Positions 1 through 8,980 of a stretch of 55,959 bases of DNA are shown here, in pieces. The stretch comes from Bacteroidales bacterium (GTDB taxonomy: Bacteria; Bacteroidota; Bacteroidia; Bacteroidales; VadinHA17), in NCBI GenBank assembly GCA_025454755.1, contig JALONV010000034.1:1-55959 (forward strand), in the 5' to 3' direction. Numbering within the stretch: the stretch's first letter is position 1; the number at the start of each line of letters is the position of its first letter. Under the pieces are notes generated by a model. It had not been told where the DNA came from, searched no databases, and worked only from the letters and a program-made list of their open reading frames with translations. Both the position numbers and the translations under genes were made by a program.

Positions 1-2
1 TT

Positions 3-122
3 TCCGATCGTTTTGGATTAAAGGCCGGATACCGTATACTTGAAGGAGGTGCTGACAATGATGAGGTTTACAATTTTGCTCTGTTCAATTATGCTTCTGC
101 CAGCCTTTTAATATACCTGTGA
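3..122 (+). CDS. C-terminal end of an outer-membrane beta-barrel protein (partial)
   Basis: The frame is open from the window edge to TGA at 120-122 and encodes about 39 residues. It contains GLKAGYRILEGGADNDEV and ends NYASASLLIYL. The pattern KAGYR.LEGGADND.VY..A..HYA is one I recall from the last strands of small Bacteroidota outer-membrane barrel proteins, with alternating hydrophobic residues at the terminus. Such barrels usually end in an aromatic residue; this one ends in Leu. The start lies outside the window. Family assignment is from memory of the motif only. Confidence 0.5.
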   Translation, partial: SDRFGLKAGYRILEGGADNDEVYNFALFNYASASLLIYL

Positions 123-178
123 TTAAATTGATTTAAGATATATCTTAAAATGAGTAACCTGATTATTATCTTATATGA

Positions 179-241
179 GTATTCGGTAAAAAGACTCTTG
201 TGATTTATTATTATCCTAAAGACAATAGGTCATGTAAATGA
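179..241 (+). pseudogene. Peroxiredoxin relic (short fragment)
   Basis: One frame here reads FGKKTLVIYYYPKDNRSCK and then stops. This matches the beta-strand and active-site approach of BCP/AhpC-type peroxiredoxins (GKK.LV.FFYP.D...C). It closely resembles the same segment of the second, longer copy at about 652-711. There is no start codon and nothing recognisable after the stop, so it is likely the remnant of a duplicated or recombined peroxiredoxin gene. The call rests on roughly 17 residues. Confidence 0.45.
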
Positions 242-516
242 CAGCAGATTCAGGATTAGAACATTTTTTGGAGTTTATTGTTATTATTAATATATTTAAG
301 AGTCCCTGCTCATTGGAAAAACAATACTATTATGTAAATGTACTTTCGAAGCATAATAATGTTTGTGCTCCTCCAGACTGTGATAGTCTTTTCATTGTCC
401 GCCCAGTTCCTGATCTGAGATTCAAACCTGACTGGAGCGACAGGGATCAGATATTTGACAGCATCATTGAGGATTTTTCAGGAAGAACAGAGGAATACAC
501 CAGGGAAAATAGTTGA
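238..516 (+). CDS. Hypothetical small ORF, possibly remnant
   Basis: A 92-codon frame starts with an ATG that overlaps the stop of the preceding peroxiredoxin fragment. The first half is rich in Ile, Phe and Tyr and looks like translated AT-rich intergenic DNA. The second half, from about residue 42 (APPDCDSLFIVRPVPDLRF), has a more protein-like composition and could be the tail of a lost gene. I do not recognise a family. It may not be expressed. Confidence 0.22.
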   Translation: MTADSGLEHFLEFIVIINIFKSPCSLEKQYYYVNVLSKHNNVCAPPDCDSLFIVRPVPDLRFKPDWSDRDQIFDSIIEDFSGRTEEYTRENS

Positions 517-570
517 TGACATTTATTTCTTAAAATAGATTGAGTTAATGAATAAAATTGTATTTCTGCA

Positions 571-1051
571 ATGAAGCCCATAAAGATTGGAGATCAGATT
601 CCTGATTTTTCGCTAAAAGATCAGGATGGGAATCTTCTGGAAATTAGTAATTACCTGGGAAAGAAGAAATTGGTTATCTTTTTCTATCCTCAGGACGGAA
701 GTCTCAATTGCACCAAAGAAGCATGTTATTTCCGAGATCTGTTTGATGTTTTTGAAGAAGCAGATGCTGGTTATTGGGATAAGCAGCCAGTCGGTGGAAA
801 GTCATAAGGAGTTTGCTGAAGTTAACAGGCTGAAATATACTTTGTTAAGTGATTGTGATAATGTTGTAAGGAAACTTTTCGGAGTGCCGGGATGGATGTT
901 CGGATTAATTCCGGGTCGAGTTACCTATGTCGCAGACCGGTCCGGTAAAGTAGTTTATATTTTTGATTCACAGACAAAGATTCAACGTCATGCAGATGAA
1001 GCTATGAAGATCTGTCTCCTGCTGAAAAAAACTGATAATGGTAGAAATTGA
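571..1051 (+). pseudogene. Peroxiredoxin (BCP/PrxQ-like), frameshifted
   Basis: This would be a thiol peroxidase reducing peroxides in the cytoplasm. The first frame (from ATG 571) gives the N-terminal thioredoxin fold with IGDQIPDFSLKDQDG and the active-site region FYPQDGSLNCTKEAC, with the peroxidatic Cys about residue 49. The expected continuation, VIGISSQSVESHKEFAEVN through LLSDCDN..RKLFGVPGW, lies one base out of register. Dropping one G of the GG at 769-770 joins the two halves into about 160 residues, the usual family length. Either a real 1-bp insertion inactivates the gene or the base is a sequence error; no homopolymer longer than two is involved, which slightly favours a real mutation. 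The CTKEAC motif keeps both cysteines. Confidence 0.8.
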
Positions 1052-1402
1052 TTTTCCAGGATACAATGCTCAATTCTTCTAATCGTCAGAAACGAATAAT
1101 TTTAACTGGTTTTTACTCCTGCTCCCCTGACAGATTTGCAATAGGTTATACCGTTACCGTACCAGTGCCCGCAACAAAACTTTGTACCCTTGCCGATAGT
1201 TATCAGCAGGCAAAAACTACACCCCCGACTTCGCTCGCCGGTGCACAGCATTCCCTCCCCATATTGCCGGGCCGTTAGTTAATTGTCTGACATCCTGCAT
1301 ACCAGGAGATCATACAACAACTAACCATAACGGGTCAGGATTAGACAAGGATTACAAGGACCAATCCTTGATTTTTACGTGATAAATCTGTGATAAAATG
1401 AC
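1052..1402. other. Intergenic stretch, no gene seen
   Basis: About 350 bases between the peroxiredoxin and the toxin-antitoxin genes. A 76-codon frame at 1048-1278 has low-complexity, non-protein-like translation (runs of Pro, Thr and Ala from a CCCCCGACTTCGC stretch) and I do not accept it as a gene. The GC-rich patch at about 1210-1275 looks like fragments of dispersed intergenic repeat rather than coding sequence. Confidence 0.5.
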
Positions 1403-1410
1403 TAATTTTG
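1403..1410 (+). promoter_or_regulatory. Bacteroidota -7 box for the toxin-antitoxin pair
   Basis: TAATTTTG matches the Bacteroidota sigma-ABfr -7 consensus TAnnTTTG exactly and lies 16 bases before the antitoxin ATG at 1426. I found no convincing -33 TTG at the usual spacing. The predicted transcript would have a very short leader. Confidence 0.45.
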
Positions 1411-1425
1411 TAAAAACATTCACAA

Positions 1426-1662
1426 ATGAGTAATGTTGAACTTAGACATATAATAATTGAGAAGCTATCAAATATCGATGATATCTCATTCCTTAAGGCC
1501 ATCAAGACTATTGTAGAATCAAAAGCTGATGAAAAAGTCTACCAACTTTCTGTTTTTCAAAAGAAACGAATAGAAGCAAGCCGAGAGCAGTTAAAGAAGG
1601 GGCAGACAATTTCAAATGAAGCAGTTAATAAAGAGGTTTTCCAATGGCTAAATTCAAAATAG
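1426..1662 (+). CDS. Antitoxin of a type II toxin-antitoxin module
   Basis: A 78-residue, mostly helical, charged protein directly upstream of and overlapping a RelE/ParE-type toxin gene. The first half (MSNVELRHIIIEKLSNIDD, then FLKAIKTIVES) resembles the small Bacteroidota antitoxins paired with RelE/ParE toxins. The second half (KKRIEASREQLKKGQTIS) has the R.Q...G..IS.E pattern typical of the toxin-wrapping tail of such antitoxins. It would bind and neutralise the toxin and probably autoregulate the promoter at 1403. Overlap with the toxin start by 19 bases implies translational coupling. Family is inferred from size, order and the tail motif. Confidence 0.75.
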   Translation: MSNVELRHIIIEKLSNIDDISFLKAIKTIVESKADEKVYQLSVFQKKRIEASREQLKKGQTISNEAVNKEVFQWLNSK

Positions 1663-1955
1663 AATGGTCTATTGAGGCAAGACTGGACCTTCTTGATATT
1701 CTAGATTTCTATGTTATTAGGAAAAAATCTGCAGCTTACAGCAAGAAACTCAACTCAAAAATTTATAACAGTACTAAGCTTATTGCTAAACAACCATACA
1801 TTGGCACTCAAACCGGGATTGACACTGTTAGAGCCTTGGTCACAGGTGATTATCAGATTATTTATGAAATCCCTGGCAACAAAATCATGATTTCGATGAT
1901 CTGGGATTGCCATAGGGATCCAGAGGACAAAATAATAGATTCAAGGGAAAAATAA
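1644..1955 (+). CDS. RelE/ParE superfamily toxin
   Basis: A 103-residue protein with the RelE/ParE signature: an N-terminal strand-helix WSIEARLDLLDILDFY, a helical pair with SKKLNSKIYNSTKLIAKQPYIG, then the VRALVTGDYQIIYEI strand and MISMIWDCHRDPED, which match the R....Y.I.Y.......I..V.D.R.DP core of the fold. ParE members poison gyrase and RelE members cut mRNA at the ribosome; the sequence does not decide which. The length is typical. It sits in an accessory stretch beside gene remnants and an AT-rich gene, which fits acquisition by transfer. Confidence 0.85.
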   Translation: MAKFKIEWSIEARLDLLDILDFYVIRKKSAAYSKKLNSKIYNSTKLIAKQPYIGTQTGIDTVRALVTGDYQIIYEIPGNKIMISMIWDCHRDPEDKIIDSREK

Positions 1956-2109
1956 ATAAATAACCATAACACGGACGGTGCTAAAATTTACAGGCTTCCC
2001 GCTTTGTGGGACTACGCGTCCCGTGAAAAGGGAGGTCGTCACATTCTCTGCACTGGCATTCAGGTACTTAAACAGCTTTGTAAAACAATACTAATATAGC
2101 TTTTAAAAA

Positions 2110-3252
2110 ATGATAGAATTAAAAAGAAGAATTTCAATAATAATTATTTTAATAATTAATTTAGTTTTTTTAATAAAATACGTCGAGCGTATAACTAATT
2201 ATTACATAATATTATCTATAATAATTTCAGTTGTATATTACCTGTTTTACCATTTTAGAAATCTCTTAAATACAAAAGAAAATTTTAAAAAAATATTCTT
2301 TTATATTGTAATATTAAGCTATATTATTCTTTCAGTATTCCTATTTAATTTAAAACCTCAGTCGACTTTAAATGTCGATAGATATAGTGTTATAACTTCT
2401 TTCTGGGATAGTTTTTTTAATTCAGAATATGTATATGATTCCAAATCCCATCTAGGGAACATGCCGGGTCCTATGCCTTTTTATTTTTTATTAGCATTTC
2501 CGTTTTATTTAACAGGTGAATTGGGCTATTTTTCCCTGTCAGGTTTAATAGTTTTTGCATTTATTCTAAAGTATTCAAAGCTAAATATTAATAATCAAAT
2601 TTCCGGAATACTACTTATTACATGCTCAGCATTTTATTTGTGGGAAGTAATATCAAGAAGTAATATTTTTCTTAATAGTACCTTGATTTTATTCTCAATT
2701 ATATTTTTTATCAATTCATTGAATATGAAAAAGAATAAGCATATAATAATACATGGTGTAATTATTGGATTGATTTTATCTACAAGAAATGTATTAATTT
2801 TGCCATTTATTGTATTGTTCCTTTATATCCTAAAAAATAAAATTTATCATGTAAGTGATTTTCTAAAAATTAGTGTAATAGTATTAATTACATTTGCAAC
2901 CACATTTTTGCCTTTTGTAATTAATCATTTTCAATCGTTTTTAAAAATAAATCCGTTCATTATACAATCATCGTTTTTAATGCCGGGTTGGCTGAGTTTT
3001 ATTTGTATTATTACAACTTTTATTTCATTTTTTTTAGTAAAACGAAAAGACGATATCTTCTTTTTTAGTGGCTTCTTTGTGTTTATAACTATAATGACCT
3101 ATTTCTTCTATCAAGTATTAATAAATGGATTTCAAAATACGCTGTGGGGTAGTAAAGCTGACATATCATATTTCATTTTGTGCATTCCATTCCTATTGTA
3201 TTTCGTATTAATTGAAGTAAAAACAAATGAATTTTTAAAGAAACACAGCTAA
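2110..3252 (+). CDS. Polytopic membrane protein, possibly GT-C-fold glycosyltransferase
   Basis: A 380-residue protein with about ten hydrophobic helices spread over its length. A longer loop after the second or third helix carries NVDRYSVITSFWDSFFNSEY and then LGNMPGPMPFYF. An acidic residue in the first extracytoplasmic loop followed by PGP.PFYF, before further TM helices, is what I would expect of GT-C lipid-linked sugar transferases, but there is no decisive motif. Base composition is strikingly AT-rich (long runs of ATA, AAT and TTT codons) compared with the neighbours, suggesting recent transfer. It stands alone between non-coding segments of about 150-180 bases. Confidence 0.6.
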   Translation: MIELKRRISIIIILIINLVFLIKYVERITNYYIILSIIISVVYYLFYHFRNLLNTKENFKKIFFYIVILSYIILSVFLFNLKPQSTLNVDRYSVITSFWDSFFNSEYVYDSKSHLGNMPGPMPFYFLLAFPFYLTGELGYFSLSGLIVFAFILKYSKLNINNQISGILLITCSAFYLWEVISRSNIFLNSTLILFSIIFFINSLNMKKNKHIIIHGVIIGLILSTRNVLILPFIVLFLYILKNKIYHVSDFLKISVIVLITFATTFLPFVINHFQSFLKINPFIIQSSFLMPGWLSFICIITTFISFFLVKRKDDIFFFSGFFVFITIMTYFFYQVLINGFQNTLWGSKADISYFILCIPFLLYFVLIEVKTNEFLKKHS

Positions 3253-3433
3253 TCTCCGCAACGTCAGGACGGCATTAGACTGCTGGTCTCCTACCCTCGA
3301 AGGCTGAGGATCAGGTGAAAACCTCGACAGGGGTCAGCGAAGAAGTTTCTGGAGTATGTGAAACAGTTAAATTAAATACGGAAACAGAAAAGTTACCTGA
3401 ATCAACAATGATCATAACATGCAATAAACAGAA

Positions 3434-3799
3434 ATGATCAAATACCACGATACTCCTAACGGAGCTAAAATTGCTGAAATAAAGCCAGAATCCGGATTAA
3501 TAAACAGCGCTGATGAAATGCTTGACATTCTGGCCAACTCATGGTATAACGGATGCCATGGAATAATTCTTCATGAAGAGAATCTTAACCGCAATTTCTT
3601 TGACCTGAAAACGGGACTGGCAGGCGAGATCCTTCAGAAGTTCTCGAACTACAGGACAAAGCTTGCAATAATCGGTGATTTCTCTGAAGTAAAAAGCAAG
3701 AGCCTCAGGGACTTCATCAGGGAAAGCAATAACAGGGGTACTATAAACTTTGTACCTTCTATCACTGAGGCGCTCTCTATACTTGACCAAGTTAAATAA
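3434..3799 (+). CDS. DUF4180 domain-containing protein
   Basis: A 121-residue cytoplasmic protein that I recognise as DUF4180: an early strand pair, the segment GLINSADEMLDILANSWYNGCHGIILHEENL, FFDLKTGLAGEILQKFSNYRTKLAIIGDF, and the C-terminal NNRGTINFVPSITEALSIL. The family is small, of unknown function, and often found as stand-alone genes in Firmicutes and Bacteroidota. The fold is probably similar to STAS or SpoIIAA (inference). ATG 3434 gives a full-length protein. The next gene begins 40 bases downstream, so co-transcription is possible. Confidence 0.8.
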   Translation: MIKYHDTPNGAKIAEIKPESGLINSADEMLDILANSWYNGCHGIILHEENLNRNFFDLKTGLAGEILQKFSNYRTKLAIIGDFSEVKSKSLRDFIRESNNRGTINFVPSITEALSILDQVK

Positions 3800-3839
3800 A
3801 AACTCTAACTTTCCGGAGAGATAAACCTGTTTAATAAGC

Positions 3840-5078
3840 ATGAAATCCATTCTGATAAAGATTTCCATCTTTTGCATCCTTGCGATATATGGAATCGAAG
3901 CTATTGCCTGTACAACATTTATCATATCAGGCAAATATACACCAGATGGGAAACCTGTACTTTACAAGAACAGGGATACCGATGAGATGCATAATTCGCT
4001 TGTTTATTTCAGCGACGGAAAGTACAAGTATATAGGGCTGGTAGACGGTAATGAAGACTGGAATAATAATGTATGGGGCGGATACAATGAAACCGGTTTT
4101 GCAATTATAAACTCGGCAGCATATAACAATAATCTTGGTGATACTTCAAAGTTCCATGATCAGGAAGGCATAGTGATGAAGCTTGCTTTGCAGACCTGCA
4201 AAACACTTGAAGATTTCGAAAATCTTCTCAGAAATATGCTGAAGCCACTGGGTGTGGATGCCAACTTTGGCGTAATTGACGCGAACGGTGGCGCGGCATT
4301 TTATGAGACCGGCAACTATAAATTTGTTAAATTCGATGCAAACGATCCGGCTGTTGCACCTGATGGCATTCTTATCAGGACAAATCATTCAACGAGCGCC
4401 GATATCACTAAAGGTTATGGCTTCTGCAGGTACTATACAGCAGATATTGCACTTAAAAAAGCGGTTGGAGAAAAGAATTTCTCGCCTCAATATCTTTTCG
4501 ATAACATCTCTCGAAATCTGTATCATTCACTGACAAAAACCGATCTTCTAACAAACATTCCTGAGAAAAGGACTGAACCTAACTACAAATTCTTCATCGA
4601 CTACATCCCTCGTCAGATAACAGCATCAGCAATAATGATCGTCGGTGCCAGGGATGAAAAACATATCGGTGATGCAATGATGTGGACCATACTTGGCTTC
4701 CCGCTTACCTCTGTTTCAGTTCCGGTATGGATATCAGCCGGAGATAAATTGCCCGAGTGCGTTGCAATGACCGACAGTCTGAGAGCTCCCCTATGCGAAG
4801 CAGCCCTTAAATTCAAGGAAGAGTGCTTTCCGATTACCTATGACAGGGGAACTAACTACATAAACCTTTCTGCCATAATTAATAAGGAAAACAATGGGTA
4901 TCTGCAGCTGCTCCGCCCCATCGAAAATGGAATCTTTGAAATGACGTACAGGTTGATTGAAGGGCTCGAAAAAGGGAAGAAATCCGTGAAGGATATCCAG
5001 GATTTCTACAAGTGGCTTGACCAATATTTGTCGACAACATACAATGAGAAGTTAAATTATATCCTGTTTAATAATTGA
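3840..5078 (+). CDS. Exported linear amide C-N hydrolase, Ntn fold (C45/choloylglycine hydrolase-like)
   Basis: A 412-residue protein with a signal peptide (residues 1-23, ending EAIA) followed immediately by Cys24 in CTTFIISGKYTPDGKP. An N-terminal Cys exposed by processing is the nucleophile in the Ntn hydrolases of the penicillin V acylase, bile salt hydrolase and C45 group. The following YKNRDTDE and the N-rich GGYNETGFAIINS region match the conserved Arg and Asn positions of that fold. It would cleave an amide bond in the periplasm; the substrate cannot be read from sequence. Total length agrees with the C45-like family. It probably shares a transcript with the next two genes (gaps of 6 and 19 bases). 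Confidence 0.78.
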   Translation: MKSILIKISIFCILAIYGIEAIACTTFIISGKYTPDGKPVLYKNRDTDEMHNSLVYFSDGKYKYIGLVDGNEDWNNNVWGGYNETGFAIINSAAYNNNLGDTSKFHDQEGIVMKLALQTCKTLEDFENLLRNMLKPLGVDANFGVIDANGGAAFYETGNYKFVKFDANDPAVAPDGILIRTNHSTSADITKGYGFCRYYTADIALKKAVGEKNFSPQYLFDNISRNLYHSLTKTDLLTNIPEKRTEPNYKFFIDYIPRQITASAIMIVGARDEKHIGDAMMWTILGFPLTSVSVPVWISAGDKLPECVAMTDSLRAPLCEAALKFKEECFPITYDRGTNYINLSAIINKENNGYLQLLRPIENGIFEMTYRLIEGLEKGKKSVKDIQDFYKWLDQYLSTTYNEKLNYILFNN

Positions 5079-5084
5079 GCTAAA

Positions 5085-5273
5085 ATGAAAAATACTATAA
5101 TAGAACTGACGGATACAGATAATCAGAAGTTTTTGATAAACGTCCTGAAAATAGTGTGGATTGAACCAACAAAGGGTGGCACGAGTATCAGGATGGAAGA
5201 GTATTCCTTCCCCAAAAAAGTCAGGGAATCTTATGAGGAGATCAAGGCTCTGATTAAAGCACTGGATTCTTAG
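5085..5273 (+). CDS. Small FlbD-like beta-strand protein
   Basis: A 62-residue protein: two short strands (IIELTDTDNQKFLINVLKIVWIEP), a turn (TKGGTSIRM), then a helix (VRESYEEIKALIKAL). The layout L...G..F.VN...I..IE.....T.I.......V.ES..EI...I is that of the small FlbD/YlzI-like family, which in Bacteroidota occurs without flagella; its role is unknown to me. It begins 6 bases after the amide hydrolase stop and 19 bases before the methyltransferase, so it is probably translated from a common mRNA. Confidence 0.6.
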   Translation: MKNTIIELTDTDNQKFLINVLKIVWIEPTKGGTSIRMEEYSFPKKVRESYEEIKALIKALDS

Positions 5274-5292
5274 CAATTATAAAACATAAACA

Positions 5293-6042
5293 ATGAAAGA
5301 ATATCCGAAGAACTTTGCGAGGTTTTATGACCTTATCTACCACCGTATAAGGGATGAAGCCGATCTGGAGTTTTTTCAGAACGAGGCAATACGGATTAAA
5401 GGCAAAGTGCTGGAAATAGGTGTCGGCACAGGCAGGCTTTTTATGAATTCACTGAATCATGGAGTCGATATCTACGGCATTGATATAAGCGATCCGATGC
5501 TCAATGTTCTGTATGACAAGCTTGACCGCAACGAGCATTACAGGGTAAGTTTGCAGGACATGACAGACTTCAGGTTCGATTTCAAATTCGATCTTATTGT
5601 TGCGCCGTTCAGGGTTATAATGCATATACCGGACAAAAGCGATCAGCTTAAAGCTATTAATAACGTCTATAAGCATCTGAATAAAAACGGGAAATTCATT
5701 TTTGATACTTTCATACCCGACCTGAAATCGTTAATTAATGGGCTTAAGGATATCACAGATTTCCAGGGAGAATATGAGCCGGGTAAAATGGTAAGGAGGA
5801 TCGTGTCGACCACTCCGGACCTGCTGAACCAGATAATAGATGTCAGGTTCATAATGGAATGGGAAGAAAATGGCAAACTGGAGAGAGAAGACTGGTCAAC
5901 CCCCATGAGGTATTTCTTCAGGTTTGAACTTGAACACCTTGTTGAGCGCTCAAAGTTCGGGAAGTGCAAGATACTTGGCGATTACAAAGGCAATGAGCTG
6001 AATAAGGATTCCAAAGAATTTATAGTAGTTTGCCAGAGATAA
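5293..6042 (+). CDS. Class I SAM-dependent methyltransferase
   Basis: A 249-residue Rossmann methyltransferase. Motif I is VLEIGVGTGRLF (residues about 38-49), with the acidic end of strand 2 in VDIYGIDIS. FDLIVAPFRVIMHI gives motif IV, and the strand-helix after YKHLNKNGKFIFDTFIPD gives motif V. The N-terminal FYDLIYH is the usual cap helix of the Methyltransf_25 or _11 type. C-terminal strands (RYFFRFELEHLV) are those seen in small-molecule methyltransferases. The substrate is unknown. It lies last in a short run of closely spaced plus-strand genes. Confidence 0.85.
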   Translation: MKEYPKNFARFYDLIYHRIRDEADLEFFQNEAIRIKGKVLEIGVGTGRLFMNSLNHGVDIYGIDISDPMLNVLYDKLDRNEHYRVSLQDMTDFRFDFKFDLIVAPFRVIMHIPDKSDQLKAINNVYKHLNKNGKFIFDTFIPDLKSLINGLKDITDFQGEYEPGKMVRRIVSTTPDLLNQIIDVRFIMEWEENGKLEREDWSTPMRYFFRFELEHLVERSKFGKCKILGDYKGNELNKDSKEFIVVCQR

Positions 6043-6120
6043 AAGAATTTTAATAATATCTGCAACTTTTAATCCTGGAACACGTCTTTATACAGATCAA
6101 ACCAAATCAAAACGTATAAA

Positions 6121-6894
6121 ATGAAGAAGCATCATCTGTACATTACCTTCGGGCTGGCTGCAACTTTTATAGTAATTGCAGGTTTTATTACCGTTCCCCA
6201 GGAGGTTAAAAGAAATGTCGATACCGAAAAGGCCAAAAAGGTAAAAACCGAAATAACCTTTCCGGCAGGAAAGCTTTATATTAGTTCAAATGCTAAATCC
6301 TTTTGCGAAGGTATTTACAAATACCGCCATGACTTCTGGAAGCCTGAAATTTCTTATTACGAAGAATCAGAAACCGGATATCTTGATATTGAATTCGAGG
6401 ACGACAGAGATCACAGAGATTATGATGATGCGGACGAAAATGAATGGATCATAGCATTCGACAGGAACACCAGAAATGACATGAAAATTGAAATGATCGC
6501 CGGTGAAAGTGACATTGATCTTCAGGGTTGCAGGCTCGATGGATTTGAATTCGTAATGGTTGCAGGAGAATCAAAGATAAATCTCAGAAATACTTCTGTT
6601 CCATTCGTTGAATTCAGGGCAGTCGCCGGCGAAGCTGAAATAGACCTGACTGGTGACTGGGATAACGACCTTGATGCAGAGATCAAGGGTGGTGTAGGAG
6701 AGTTGACAATCCTGGTACCTTCGAAGGTCGGTGTCAAAGTAAATATAACCGGCGGTCTGGGAGATGTGGATGCACATGGCTTACACAAGCATAACAAGGA
6801 TTATATGAACGATCTGTACGGCAAGACAAAAGCAAGCCTCTACATAGATATAACAGGCGGGATAGGCAATGTCAATATCCGGACAGTAGACTAA
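6121..6894 (+). CDS. Envelope protein with toastrack (LiaF/DUF2154-like) beta-helical domain
   Basis: A 257-residue protein with one N-terminal hydrophobic segment (residues 7-24, signal anchor or signal peptide) and an all-beta body. From about residue 125 there is a regular repeat: MIAGESDIDLQGC, MVAGESKINLRNT, AVAGEAEIDLTGD, GGVGELTILVP and GGLGDVDAHG, ending TGGIGNVNIRTVD. The GxGx repeats and length are those of the toastrack or cell-wall-active antibiotics response domains found in stress-response proteins. It presumably sits in the periplasm; ligand and pathway are unknown. A 78-base gap separates it from the methyltransferase. Confidence 0.75.
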   Translation: MKKHHLYITFGLAATFIVIAGFITVPQEVKRNVDTEKAKKVKTEITFPAGKLYISSNAKSFCEGIYKYRHDFWKPEISYYEESETGYLDIEFEDDRDHRDYDDADENEWIIAFDRNTRNDMKIEMIAGESDIDLQGCRLDGFEFVMVAGESKINLRNTSVPFVEFRAVAGEAEIDLTGDWDNDLDAEIKGGVGELTILVPSKVGVKVNITGGLGDVDAHGLHKHNKDYMNDLYGKTKASLYIDITGGIGNVNIRTVD

Positions 6895-6947
6895 AATCCC
6901 GGATTTTCTTATCAAAATAATTATCTAGAAAGACTGAATTCTGAATG

Positions 6948-8888
6948 TTATTTTCTTACAATCATATCATTGTCGATAAGCCTGCTGTTATATGTCTGAA
7001 TAATAGCCTTCAGCTTCTCCTCCATAAAGGCTGCAAGCCCTGGCTCGGTTCCTAAAATATTATTTTCAAGAAACTTATCTGTCTTGTAATTGTACAAACC
7101 GACAGGCTTATTATCTATCATTTCCATCAGATGATCTTTCATATAGAGATGATATGTGCTGCCATTGGTGTTGAAGGCGAAAGATTCAGAAGAATCGTCC
7201 AGAAGGTTATTGCCAAATGCTATATATTCCTCATCGTAATTCAGATAGCTCAGGATTGTAGGCATAATATCGATCTGCTGGGCTATCCTGTTTTTCTTTC
7301 CCCTGAGATCACTTCCGGGTTTGTAAAAAATAACAGGAATGCTGTATGAACCGAAATTATTCTGAAACTCCCTGTGAATAGATTCATTGGTATGGTCAGC
7401 AGTGATTACGAACAATGTGTTCCCGAACCATTCCTCATCTGATATCTCGCTGAAGAATTCCCTCAATGCGAAGTCGGTATACCCGACAACCTCTACAATA
7501 GGGGCCGGACCTTTTGTAAACTTATCCTTGTACTTATCCGGTACCTTGAAAGGATGATGCGATGAAATTGAAAATATTGACGCCAGAAAAGGTTCTTTAA
7601 AGGTATTGAGCTTCCCTGCAAAAAATCTGAAGAATGGTTCATCCCAGACACCCCACATACCATCAAAATCATTCTTTTCAGGATATTATTCATTAAGACC
7701 AAAATAATCATCAAATCCGGTCATCCTGGAAAAGGAATCGAAGCCCATAGAACCGTTAGGGGCACCATGGAAGAAAGAAGTATAATACCCTTTCTTTTTC
7801 AGAAGTACGGCCAGCCCATTAACATCATTATTCGCGTAATGAGATATAATATAAGGTGTTTCCAGTGAAGGCAATGAGGCCAGTATCGAAGGCATGGCAT
7901 CAATCGATTTTTTGCCGTTACCCAGCGATACTTCAAATGTAAGACTCTCATTTATAAGAGAATCCACAAACGGAGTATACCCTTTGTAGGTGCCGTTTTC
8001 AAGATGCCCACTCAGTGCCCCTATGTATTCACGTGCAAAGCTTTCCAGGATAATTATTATTACATTATCATTCCTGAATTGCCCTTTAACTGCAGGTTTA
8101 TAGTGAGGATTATAAAGTGAGTCAAGTTTTTCTTTTTCAAAAAATTCATATCTGACCAGGGTCTTTTTCCCGTAAGTCCTTAGAATGCTGAAAGGAGTGT
8201 TTAGAACGATCGCCACGTCTCTTGGTGATTTGACAAAACGGGCTGCATTACTGATTGTGATTGGTCTTGTAGAATGCTTGTAACCGCCTCTTGCTCCGCC
8301 AATAACCAGGGCAATTACAACCGGAATAAAAAGGAAATTTATGAAGTAGTAAGCAATTCTGTTTCGCGGTTCCGGCTTAACCGGCTTAACTATTTTATAA
8401 AGCCATACCATCAGGATCCAGAGGGCTATACAGGTCAATGCTGCCGGCCAGTAATCGAGCATCCATTTGAAAAACATCTTTCCCAGATGCTCCTCATTTC
8501 CAAAAGTTCCGAATACATCGGCCGTGGCTCTTTTAAGTATAAAACGGTAATAGACATAATCTGCGCTGTTTAAAGCAAGTGCCAGTCCATTCGTAATAAA
8601 AAAGAGCCACATGCAAATCTTCTGGTAGACCCTGTTATATCTGAAATCGAATGGAGCAATCTGCAGAAGAATGAAGAGCATATTGATATAAACAGATGCC
8701 GAAATATCAAAAATCAATCCACCTCTGAGTATTGAAAGAAATTCGCCCGTTGTAATTCCGGGGAACATTTTAAAGTTGAAGATATAGAAGCCGATCCTGG
8801 ATAATAAAAACAGAAGCAGGACAATAAATATCCTGTAGATCAGAACTATAAGGACATTCCTGGAAAATATCCAGTTTCTTTTCAGCAT
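6948..8888 (-). pseudogene. LTA synthase-like sulfatase-family phosphotransferase, interrupted by in-frame TAA
   Basis: The gene encodes about 645 residues: five N-terminal membrane helices (residues 1-180), then an extracytoplasmic alkaline-phosphatase-fold domain with IIILESFAREYIG, GNGKKSIDAMPSILASLPSLE (catalytic Ser/Thr region) and FFHGAPNGSMGFDSF. An in-frame TAA (7686-7688) follows YFGLNE. The next codons continue in the same frame with YPEKNDFDGMWGVWDEPFF, SSHHPF and the metal-binding ITADHTNES region, so the two halves belong to one gene. Such proteins transfer phosphoglycerol or phosphoethanolamine to envelope lipids or glycans. Only one codon separates intact from broken, so either inactivation is recent, the stop is read through, or the base is wrong. 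The upstream piece alone (400 residues) lacks the C-terminal metal ligands. Confidence 0.85.
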
Positions 8889-8980
8889 TCCGATAATTAT
8901 ACTTTGATAAAAATATAAAATCTATTTCTCCGACACAAATGACTTATAGTAAAACCTGAGAATTTGTAGTCAAAGAGACA

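Noticed and set aside
1048-1278. 76-codon plus-strand ORF after the peroxiredoxin
   Set aside because: Composition is not protein-like and its second half translates GC-rich intergenic repeat-like DNA; no family features and no plausible start context.
3253-3433. Possible transposase remnant or structured RNA after the AT-rich gene
   Set aside because: No transposase motif or tRNA-like fold could be recognised; left as unexplained intergenic sequence.
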